This document shows positions 1-5,873 of a stretch of DNA of 6,908 nucleotides, piece by piece. Position 1 is the stretch's first letter. Each line of letters begins with the position of its first letter. The notes beneath the pieces are model-generated. The model ran no database searches, was not told the origin of the DNA, and saw only the letters and a program-made list of their open reading frames with translations. The stretch covers positions 1 through 6,908 of the forward strand of contig JAPOYZ010000193.1 in the NCBI GenBank assembly GCA_026706325.1, written 5' to 3'. Both the position numbers and the translations under genes were made by a program. Source of the stretch: Candidatus Aminicenantota bacterium (GTDB lineage: Bacteria > Acidobacteriota > UBA6911 > RPQK01 > JAJDTT01).

Positions 1-329
1 TGTTTGCAGTGGAGTTTCTGGTTCCAATAGGCGCATTCGACGCCCGGCGCGCCGTAATAGAGACGGTATAGGGACCCGTCGCGAACCACGAATCCGGGCG
101 CCGGAAGCGGCACCCTGTTACCGGTGGCGATAGCCTCGCCGGTCCGCATGGTGACGTTGCGCATGGACGCGACGAGATGCTCGTCCCGGCCGTCTTCGGT
201 CCAGGGTCCGACGAAAAGCTGCTTCTCGCCGCCCACCACGACCGGCTCGTCCGAGGCCGGCGCCGCGAGGGTGCGCAGCAGGACAAACGCCACGCCCGCA
301 AGACCCCAGGTTGCTCCACGAAATCTCAT
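1..329 (-). CDS. Exported beta-propeller glycosidase-like protein, N-terminal part (cut by window edge)
   Basis: Only the first 109 codons are present; the gene runs off the left edge. The protein starts MRFRGATWGLAGVAFVLLRT, a signal peptide with a likely cleavage near residue 25 (after AAPA). After it come KQLFVGPW (about residues 36-43) and, further on, DGSLYRLYYGAPG (about 85-97). These align in order with LELFVDDW and SDIYRMYYRGVG in the neighbouring gene at 358-1902, so I read it as a paralogue of the five-bladed propeller, GH32/43-like superfamily. The Asp pair of the neighbour's LFVDDW is Gly-Pro here. The start is the ATG at 327-329, preceded by GGAGG about 12 bases away, which is rather long spacing. 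It lies 28 bases after the stop of 358-1902 on the same strand, so it is probably the second gene of that operon. Enzymatic activity is not shown, because most of the protein is missing. Confidence 0.72.
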   Translation of the reverse strand, partial: MRFRGATWGLAGVAFVLLRTLAAPASDEPVVVGGEKQLFVGPWTEDGRDEHLVASMRNVTMRTGEAIATGNRVPLPAPGFVVRDGSLYRLYYGAPGVECAYWNQKLHCK

Positions 330-357
330 CCCGGATGAAATCCTCCCGCCCGTCTGG

Positions 358-1902
358 TTAACGGAAGCGAATCGAATAGAGGTCGGCGTCCTTCATCTCG
401 AATTCCAGGCGGATCTTCTGGCCGGACCAGTCGCCCAGGTCGCCGTCGCCGTTCCAACGGACCACGCGCTCGATTTCGTCCCCGTAGATTTCGGGACATT
501 CGTTCAGGCTCAGGCCCGGGACGGGTCGGCCCAACTCATCCTGCAGGCCGACCTTCACGTAGCCGACGGCGGACGTGGAGTAGTTGATGACCAGTTCCTT
601 GCCGTCGAAGGTGAGAGGGTGAGTCAGGAGGCTGCCGCCCCCGAAATCGGCGTGGGCGGATGCGAAGCCGTCGACTCTCAGAGTGTGGCGGCGCAGCCGG
701 CAGGTGGGCAGCTCATAATGTTCCCCGAGATAAAGAGAGATCTCTTCGGGGCCGGTCTGGAGAATTCCCCAGGCCGTCATGTTGTTCCGGTGCCCCCAGT
801 TTCCCTGGTCCAGGCCGGCACGGACGAAACCCTCACGAAACGTCCGCTGGAAACGATATCCGTCACGGCTGCTGATGAGGACCGCGTCCGAGACCCCGCC
901 GAAGAGGGCGATCCGGTACCACTCCTCCAGAGATTGACCCGCCGCCGCGGCTCGCTTGCGGTTCCGTACGAGCCGTTCCTTTCTTCCGGGCTCGTGCAGT
1001 TCCTTCCAATAAGCCTGAAACAGGGCTTCGTCCGATTCCCGGACGATTCGAGTGGGCACGAAGCGCTTGGGAAACCCCAGATAGATGTGCGGCGCCCGGG
1101 GATAGGGCGTGATGGCGTTGGTGTAGAAATGCTCCAGGGGCGCGTCCTCATAGTCCAGGTACCGGCCTTCGGTCCAGTTGAAGAAATCGGTGGAGGTGGC
1201 CGTCTTGATGGCGCGAACGCCCGAATACTTCCACGAGGAGCCAACGGGACGGATGAAATCCCGGTAGAAGGCCACGTATTTCCTTCGTCCCGGATCCCAG
1301 AACGCCAGGTTTTGGGAGTCGAAGGCGCCGTCGCTGATGACCGGTTCCTCTTGGACCTGTCTCCAGTTCAATCCGTCGGCCGAGGCGAAGACCAGGAGCG
1401 GACCTCCTCCCAGCGCCTTGTATCGCTGGTCGGCCGGCGCGTCGGGGTTCGAATCCTTGAAGGGGGCGAAGTTGTGCGACCCCTTGCCCGTCAAGATGAT
1501 GTTGTTGTCCTTGGAGCTGTTGTGGGAATGCAGACCGAGTGAGGGCCGCGTCCAATGGACGCCGTCCCGGCTCTCGGCATAGCAGTAGAATTGCTTGGCA
1601 TCTTCGGCCGTCCCCACCCCACGGTAGTACATGCGATAGATGTCGCTGTCCTGGAACACGGTCACGTAGGCCGAGTACTCTCCTTCCCAGGGCCGGTCGA
1701 AATCGATGGCCACCTCGGCCGGTTGCGGGCGGTGCATTGCTAACCGCAAGTTGTCCATGCGCGCGATCAGCCAGTCGTCGACGAAGAGTTCCAGACGCGA
1801 CCCGACCTCCCGGACAACGTCGTGGGATCCGGCCGACAGGGAAACCGCGAGCGGTCCCGCCAGCCAGATCATCCCCAGTGTGTACAAAATCAGCTTCTTC
1901 AC
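358..1902 (-). CDS. Exported five-bladed beta-propeller, glycoside-hydrolase-like protein
   Basis: This is a 514-residue protein that starts with GTG. It has an N-terminal signal peptide (MKK, then a hydrophobic stretch to about residue 20, cleavage near 24), so it is probably periplasmic or secreted. The motif LELFVDDWLI (38-46) opens the mature protein, a hallmark of a widespread family in Planctomycetota-like genomes often labelled glycosyl hydrolase family 32/43-like. Blade-type repeats of the S-x-D-(G)-x-x-W kind are visible: SRDGVHW (111-117), SADGLNW (174-180), STDFFNW (237-243) and SSRDGYRF (344-351). Residues from about 405 to the end form a separate beta-rich domain with VDGFASA, KELVINYSTSA and DADLYSIRF, typical of the C-terminal domain of this family. 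Catalytic residues cannot be assigned with certainty. The substrate is probably a carbohydrate, by family only. It is divergent to the operon starting at 2030. Confidence 0.85.
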   Translation of the reverse strand: MKKLILYTLGMIWLAGPLAVSLSAGSHDVVREVGSRLELFVDDWLIARMDNLRLAMHRPQPAEVAIDFDRPWEGEYSAYVTVFQDSDIYRMYYRGVGTAEDAKQFYCYAESRDGVHWTRPSLGLHSHNSSKDNNIILTGKGSHNFAPFKDSNPDAPADQRYKALGGGPLLVFASADGLNWRQVQEEPVISDGAFDSQNLAFWDPGRRKYVAFYRDFIRPVGSSWKYSGVRAIKTATSTDFFNWTEGRYLDYEDAPLEHFYTNAITPYPRAPHIYLGFPKRFVPTRIVRESDEALFQAYWKELHEPGRKERLVRNRKRAAAAGQSLEEWYRIALFGGVSDAVLISSRDGYRFQRTFREGFVRAGLDQGNWGHRNNMTAWGILQTGPEEISLYLGEHYELPTCRLRRHTLRVDGFASAHADFGGGSLLTHPLTFDGKELVINYSTSAVGYVKVGLQDELGRPVPGLSLNECPEIYGDEIERVVRWNGDGDLGDWSGQKIRLEFEMKDADLYSIRFR

Positions 1903-1906
1903 GATC

Positions 1907-1914
1907 CCTCCTCT
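1907..1914 (-). promoter_or_regulatory. Ribosome binding site deciding a GTG start
   Basis: On the minus strand AGAGGAGG lies four bases before the GTG at 1900-1902. No ATG lies at a suitable distance and the next Met is codon 11, inside the signal peptide. The strong site plus a normal MKK signal-peptide start support GTG as the real start of the propeller gene. Confidence 0.8.
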
Positions 1915-1928
1915 TTCGGGTTGCGCCG

Positions 1929-1937
1929 ATTAAATCA
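1929..1937 (-). promoter_or_regulatory. Candidate extended -10 promoter for the propeller genes
   Basis: The minus strand reads TGATTTAAT, an extended -10 (TGn plus TTTAAT). It sits 26 bases before the GTG at 1902. A matching -35 is weak: GTGTTA at 18-base spacing has three of six consensus bases. The call rests on the extended -10 and on being in the only intergenic region available for this gene. No transcript data. Confidence 0.4.
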
Positions 1938-1990
1938 CCGGACGGGGGAAAATAACACACGCGGACCAATTCCCCCGGTTCCGGCGCGGG

Positions 1991-1999
1991 TGATATAAA
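1991..1999 (+). promoter_or_regulatory. Candidate extended -10 promoter for the deacylase operon
   Basis: TGATATAAA at 1991-1999 is an extended -10 (TGn plus TATAAA), 30 bases before the ATG at 2030. The best -35 is TTCCCC at 1970-1975, a weak match at 18-base spacing, and it overlaps the inner inverted repeat. A regulator bound there would contact the -35 region. Confidence 0.45.
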
Positions 2000-2013
2000 C
2001 GGGTCAAAACAAT

Positions 2014-2020
2014 AAGGAGA
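2014..2020 (+). promoter_or_regulatory. Ribosome binding site of the M20 deacylase
   Basis: AAGGAGA lies nine bases before the ATG at 2030-2032 and fixes this start. The resulting short N-terminus, with N-T-T-S-S-R-S-N soon after, matches the usual start of ArgE-like M20 enzymes. Confidence 0.75.
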
Positions 2021-2029
2021 AGCGAGCCC

Positions 2030-3166
2030 ATGGAAGCCCTCGACTATCTGCATGACCTGGTTCCCATGAACACCACCAGCAGCCGTTCCAACCTGCCGGC
2101 GGCCGACTACGTGGAAGAGGCGTTGAAACGCCTGGGTTTCGAGACTGAGCGGATCGAGTACGACGACGCCAACGGAGTCCGCAAAGCCAGCATCGTGGGT
2201 AAGCGGGGAGAAGGCCAGGGCGGCATGGCCTACTTCGGCCACACCGACACGGTCCCGGCCGACACCTGGTTCACCGACGAACACGGACCCTTCGAGCCCA
2301 CCGTCAAGGGGGACCGCCTCTTCGGGCGCGGCTCCTGCGACATGAAGGGGTCCATCTCCTGCATGCTTGCGGCCGCGGGCCGGTTCTCGGACGCCCGCTT
2401 CCGGGAGCCCCTGTACATCACCCTGACTTCGGACGAAGAGATCGGCTACGGAGGCGCGGCCGCCGTGGCCCGAGAATCCCGCTTCTTCCGCGAGATGGTC
2501 GAGGGGGGAACCCGGGGAATCATCGGCGAGCCCACCATGCTGGAAGTGGTCTATGCCCACAAGGGCACCTACGGGTTCATCGCCACCTCCCACGGAAAGG
2601 CGGCCCACTCCAGCAGCCGCGAGGGCCTCAACGCCAACTTGGCCATGATTCCCTTCCTCTCGGAGATGAAGCGCATTCACGACGAGACGGAGGCGGATCC
2701 CGAGTGGCAGAACGATGAATTCGATCCGCCGGGAATCAGCTGGAACATCGGGATCAACGACCACACCCGGGTGGTGAACATGAAGGCGGCCCAGAGCATC
2801 TGCACCGTCTACTTCCGTCCCATGGCCGGCATGGACGCCGACGGCCTGATGCAACGGGCGCAGGAGAAGGCCGAGGAGTGCGGAATCGAGTTCAACCCGC
2901 TCTGGACGGGCAAGCCCATCTACATGGATCCCGACTCGGACTTCGTCCAGGAAGCGCTGGACCTGACGGGACGGCGGGTCCCCCGGACCGTCGCCTTCGG
3001 CACCGACGGCGCCATGCTGACGGAGTTGGAACGGTTGGTGGTGCTGGGACCCGGGGACATCGCCCAAGCCCATACCCACGACGAGTGGATCCTTTTGGAC
3101 CAGATCGAGAAGGGCACCCAACTCTTCACACAGACGATCCGCCAATGGTGCGGAGCCGCCGGTTGA
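2030..3166 (+). CDS. M20 family metallo-deacylase (ArgE/DapE-like)
   Basis: This is a 378-residue cytoplasmic protein without a signal peptide, a normal length for M20 deacylases. Family members use two zinc ions to hydrolyse N-acyl bonds, such as acetylornithine, succinyl-diaminopimelate and other N-acyl amino acids. The full set of family residues is visible: H71 and D73 in GHTDTVP, D104 in GRGSCDMKG, E136 (catalytic base) and E137 in TSDEEIGYGG, E167 in IIGEP, and H348 in the C-terminal GPGDIAQAHTHDE. H193 in KAAHSS marks the dimerisation domain inserted at about 175-285. The N-terminal TTSSRSN and the GPG-AH-DE ending favour an ArgE-type relative over a peptidase. No arginine genes are near, so biosynthetic ArgE is unlikely. 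The next gene, 26 bases on, is an omega-aminotransferase, which points to catabolism of an N-acyl amine or amino acid. The exact substrate is unknown. Confidence 0.9.
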   Translation: MEALDYLHDLVPMNTTSSRSNLPAADYVEEALKRLGFETERIEYDDANGVRKASIVGKRGEGQGGMAYFGHTDTVPADTWFTDEHGPFEPTVKGDRLFGRGSCDMKGSISCMLAAAGRFSDARFREPLYITLTSDEEIGYGGAAAVARESRFFREMVEGGTRGIIGEPTMLEVVYAHKGTYGFIATSHGKAAHSSSREGLNANLAMIPFLSEMKRIHDETEADPEWQNDEFDPPGISWNIGINDHTRVVNMKAAQSICTVYFRPMAGMDADGLMQRAQEKAEECGIEFNPLWTGKPIYMDPDSDFVQEALDLTGRRVPRTVAFGTDGAMLTELERLVVLGPGDIAQAHTHDEWILLDQIEKGTQLFTQTIRQWCGAAG

Positions 3167-3192
3167 GGCGAACCGACTCTGGAGGACCTTTC

Positions 3193-3228
3193 ATGACGAG
3201 CACCAAAACCATGCCCAGCACCAAGACC
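3193..3228 (+). repeat. 18-base tandem duplication covering the start of the aminotransferase
   Basis: Bases 3193-3210 and 3211-3228 agree at 15 of 18 positions and encode MTSTKT and MPSTKT in the same frame, so the start codon itself is duplicated. Only the first ATG has a Shine-Dalgarno site at proper distance (GGAGG, seven bases away). The repeat adds a Ser/Thr/Lys tail before the enzyme fold begins. Confidence 0.75.
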
Positions 3229-4551
3229 GAACTGCTGACCCAGGACCGGGCCCATCTGATCCATCCCCTGCACGACCGCAACCTCCAGGAACGGGGGCAC
3301 GTCTGGGTCAAGGGGGAAGGCGCGGTCCTGACGGACGCCGACGGACGAGAATACATCGACGGCCTGGCAGGCCTCTGGAACGTGGTGGCCGGCCACGGGC
3401 GGCAGGAGCTGGCCCGGGCCGCCTCCGGACAGATGGAGCAACTGGGATACTGTTCCGGTTACGCCGGAAGCTCCAACCCGCCCGCCATCCGGCTGGCCCA
3501 GCGGATTTCCGACATCACCTACCCGAGCATCTCCAGGTTCTTCTTCACCTCAGGCGGCGGCGAGTCCACCGAAAGCTGCGTCAAGACGGCCCGTTACTAC
3601 TGGAAGCTCCTGGGTTATCCGCACAAGACCAAGGTGATCTCCAGGCAGTGGGGTTACCATGGGGTCACGCTGGCCGCCATGAGCGCCACCGGGATCACCG
3701 CCTACTGGCCCATGTTCGAGCCCCGGGTTCCCGGCTTCATTCACGTTCCGTCCCCCTACCCCTACCGCTACGAAGCCCCGGCCGGGGCCGACCCCGCCGT
3801 GGCCGCGGCCGACGAGCTGGAGAAGGCCATCCTGCGGGAGGGTCCCGACACGGTGGCCATGTTCCTGGCCGAACCGGTCCAGGGCGCCGGCGGCGTCATC
3901 GTGCCGCCCGAAGGCTATTTTCAGCGCATCCGGGAAATCTGCGACCGGTACGACGTGCTCCTGGTCTCCGACGAGGTCATCACCGGTTTCGGGCGGACCG
4001 GGCGCATGTTCGGCCTGGAGCACTGGGACATCGAGCCGGACATGATCCAGTACGCCAAGGCGTTGACCTCCGGGTACTTTCCTCTGGGCGGAATCGGTGT
4101 GAGCGAGCGGATCGCCGAGGTCATGGACGAAGGAAAGTCGACCTGGATGCACGCTTACACCTACAGCGCCCACCCCGTCGGCTGCGCCGTCGCCCTGGCC
4201 AACCTGGACATCATCGAGGGAGAGGACTTCCCGTCCCAGGCCGCCGAGAAGGGACGCTATCTGCTGGACGGCCTGCAGTCGGCGCTGGGAGGCCATCCCC
4301 ACGTGGGCGAGGTCCGCGGTCTGGGCCTCATGGCCGGAATCGAACTGGTCCAGGACAAGGCGACCAAGGCCGAGTTTCCCGCCGCAGAGAAGGTGGGAAT
4401 CCGGGTCCACCAGGCGGCCCAGGAACGGGGGCTCTTCAGCCGCCTGCGGCAGGACGTCTTCTGCCTGGCTCCGCCCGTCATCATCAGCCGGCCGCAAATC
4501 GACCGTGTCGTCGAGATCATGACCGAGTCCGTGGGCGAGGTTCTGGGTTAG
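3193..4551 (+). CDS. Class III PLP-dependent omega-aminotransferase
   Basis: This is a 452-residue cytoplasmic enzyme. The reading frame is open further upstream, inside the previous gene, but GGAGGA at 3181-3186 and the loss of homology-like sequence before it fix the ATG at 3193. Visible landmarks are GLAGLWNVVAGHGR (57-70, substrate-pocket motif of omega-transaminases), SGGGESTE (120-127, phosphate-cup region), Y155-H156 in WGYHG (ring stacking), and E227 in AEPVQGAGGV. There follow D260 in SDEVITGFGRTG (pyridine nitrogen), the Schiff-base K289 in YAKALTSGYFPLGG, and R417 in SRLRQDVFCLAPP. This last is where many omega-transaminases carry a mobile Arg. The family moves an amino group from a terminal amine or beta-amino acid (putrescine, beta-alanine, phenylethylamine-like) to pyruvate or another oxo acid. 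Its place between a deacylase and an amino-acid decarboxylase suggests amine catabolism. The donor cannot be named. The phosphate-cup motif reads GGES rather than the common GSEA, a tolerated variant. Confidence 0.92.
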   Translation: MTSTKTMPSTKTELLTQDRAHLIHPLHDRNLQERGHVWVKGEGAVLTDADGREYIDGLAGLWNVVAGHGRQELARAASGQMEQLGYCSGYAGSSNPPAIRLAQRISDITYPSISRFFFTSGGGESTESCVKTARYYWKLLGYPHKTKVISRQWGYHGVTLAAMSATGITAYWPMFEPRVPGFIHVPSPYPYRYEAPAGADPAVAAADELEKAILREGPDTVAMFLAEPVQGAGGVIVPPEGYFQRIREICDRYDVLLVSDEVITGFGRTGRMFGLEHWDIEPDMIQYAKALTSGYFPLGGIGVSERIAEVMDEGKSTWMHAYTYSAHPVGCAVALANLDIIEGEDFPSQAAEKGRYLLDGLQSALGGHPHVGEVRGLGLMAGIELVQDKATKAEFPAAEKVGIRVHQAAQERGLFSRLRQDVFCLAPPVIISRPQIDRVVEIMTESVGEVLG

Positions 4552-4584
4552 CCGCCCTGCGGCCCCCAAAATCAGGAGGAACTC

Positions 4585-5868
4585 ATGCGAAGTGTCTACG
4601 CCTGCCTATTGCTGCTCTTTCCCCTGACCGGCCGGGCCGAGAACCGCCTTTTCGTGCTTCAAGGTGAAGAAGCCATTCTGGAGGTCGACATCGACGACGA
4701 AGGACACGCCCGGCGCGTCCGGACGTATCGTGAACGGGACCTGCCCGGCGTCTTTCCGGCGCAGTCGCTGGAAATGCGCGACGGCAACATCCTGATCACC
4801 TACGACGGGCAGAAGCGCCCGACGGCCCGGTTGCTGTATCGCCGCTCACAGGGTCTGACGAAATACGACGGCAACCCGGGACAGGCCTCCGATCCATCCG
4901 GCCGGCGGCTGGAGAAGACCGATACGGCGCAGAATTTCCGCAGCGGCAGCCGGCTCTACTCCGAGAGCGGCGGCGGCCACTACCGCGACCGTGAACGTCT
5001 CGCCCGGCTGCAAGGGGCCACCGGGAACCGCTATCGGGACGTCTTCGTTCTGGACGACGCCGCTTTCGGAGTGGCTGCGGACCGGATCGAACTGCTTTCC
5101 GGCGACAACGCGGGCACCCTGGAGGCGAAAGAAGCATTGGCCATGCCGGGCAGCCGGCTGACGGCGGCCGCAGTGAGCCCCTGGGGAGAGGTCTTCGTCT
5201 CCGACGAGTCCCAACCCACGATTCACCGGCTCCGAATCCAGGACGGCGCGCTGATTGCCAACGGGACATTGACCCACCCCGGCCTCCGCGTCCCCCGTGG
5301 ACTGGAGTTCACCCGCGACGGCGAACTCCTGGTTGCCAACGCGGGGCCCGGACCCGACGGGGTGCTCCGCTTCGAATTCGTCATGATCGACTTCAACTGG
5401 AGGGGGGTGCCCATAGGGGGAATCGACCTGGACGGGAAGGGCGCGTCCGATCTTTTCCTTGCCCGGACCGTTGGCTACGTCCTCTCAGAGAAACAGACTC
5501 CCCTGATCAGGCTCAGCCCGGAGCGGGCGGGAGGCCACTACGGGATCTCCCAGGTGGGGCTGGTGCTTCCGGGTAAGAACTCGGAAGCCGCCATCATCGC
5601 CCTGGTCCAGTACGAGCCGGGCGGCTACACGCCCGTGCACTACCACCCGGACATGGAGCAGGCCGAGATCGTGGTCTCGGGCCGGGCCATCTGGGAGGTA
5701 GGCGAGTTCGAGCGGGAGGTGGGCCCCGGGGACGTGATCTTCTGCCCCCGCTACGCCAAGCACGGCTACAAGGTGCTGGGAGACGAACCCTTCAAGTTCT
5801 TCCAACTGGAGTGGCGGCATCTGGGCAACCGGTACCAACCCGCGGACAAGACCATTCGGACTCGGTGA
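4585..5868 (+). CDS. Exported beta-propeller-like protein with C-terminal cupin domain
   Basis: This is a 427-residue protein with a signal peptide (MRSVYACLLLLFPLTGRA, cleavage near residue 18). AGGAGGA at 4574-4580 fixes the ATG. Residues about 20-265 look like propeller strands (RLFVLQGEEAILEVD, GNILITYDG, GEVFVSDESQPTIHRL, GELLVANAGPGPDGVLRFEF), of NHL or SMP30/lactonase-like style. A polar Arg/Gly-rich segment at about 85-150 has no obvious strands. Residues about 305-412 form a cupin. Motif 1 (GGYTPVHYHPDMEQAEIVVSG) supplies H352, H354 and E358. Motif 2 (GDVIFCPRYAKHG) supplies H393, with Tyr where Gly is usual. All four metal ligands are therefore present. A role in binding or converting a small molecule outside the cytoplasm is inferred; the activity is unknown. 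It is 33 bases after the aminotransferase and 5 before the decarboxylase. It could be a fusion of two once separate genes; codon bias stays coding-like across the joint. Confidence 0.8.
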   Translation: MRSVYACLLLLFPLTGRAENRLFVLQGEEAILEVDIDDEGHARRVRTYRERDLPGVFPAQSLEMRDGNILITYDGQKRPTARLLYRRSQGLTKYDGNPGQASDPSGRRLEKTDTAQNFRSGSRLYSESGGGHYRDRERLARLQGATGNRYRDVFVLDDAAFGVAADRIELLSGDNAGTLEAKEALAMPGSRLTAAAVSPWGEVFVSDESQPTIHRLRIQDGALIANGTLTHPGLRVPRGLEFTRDGELLVANAGPGPDGVLRFEFVMIDFNWRGVPIGGIDLDGKGASDLFLARTVGYVLSEKQTPLIRLSPERAGGHYGISQVGLVLPGKNSEAAIIALVQYEPGGYTPVHYHPDMEQAEIVVSGRAIWEVGEFEREVGPGDVIFCPRYAKHGYKVLGDEPFKFFQLEWRHLGNRYQPADKTIRTR

Positions 5869-5873
5869 CGACT

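Larger units (their letters stand above)
1926..2002. repeat. Nested inverted repeats in the divergent promoter region
   Basis: The outer arms are GGTGATTTAATCGG (minus strand, 1926-1939) and GGTGATATAAACGG (plus strand, 1989-2002), which agree at 12 of 14 bases. Each arm contains one of the outward-facing extended -10 boxes. Inside lies a perfect 8-base inverted repeat, CGGGGGAA at 1943-1950 and TTCCCCCG at 1970-1977, with 19 bases between. The inner arms could be halves of a protein-binding site controlling both directions, but no known operator is recognised. The outer pair may simply reflect two similar promoters. Confidence 0.6.

Noticed and set aside
124..1542. Plus-strand open frame of 472 codons antisense to the propeller genes
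   Set aside because: It overlaps two signal-peptide proteins with shared family landmarks and has no motif or ribosome site of its own; it is a mirror of the real coding bias.
1148..3145. Long minus-strand open frame (665 codons) running through the divergent promoter and antisense to the deacylase
   Set aside because: It overlaps two genes with clear family motifs, shows no recognisable motif itself, and would require translating the intergenic promoter region. Open antisense frames are common in GC-rich DNA with biased third positions.
2878..3192. Extended N-terminus of the aminotransferase reading back into the deacylase gene
   Set aside because: The upstream part is an out-of-frame reading of the M20 gene with low-complexity Arg/Gly/Pro sequence. 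The Shine-Dalgarno site at 3181-3186 supports the ATG at 3193.
2030..4551. Ectoine degradation (deacetylase plus class III aminotransferase)
   Set aside because: The ectoine route uses an M24-like hydrolase and a succinylglutamate desuccinylase-type deacetylase; here the deacylase is M20 and neither of those is present.
4551..4563. Small hairpin GCCGC-CCT-GCGGC just after the aminotransferase
   Set aside because: The stem has only five pairs, no T-run follows, and the next gene's ribosome site comes 10 bases later, so it is not a credible terminator.
5370..5500. Possible frameshift at the propeller-cupin joint, near a run of six G
   Set aside because: The frame stays open with coding-like third positions through the joint, and neither neighbouring frame gives better family-like sequence. 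An assembly error cannot be fully excluded without reads.
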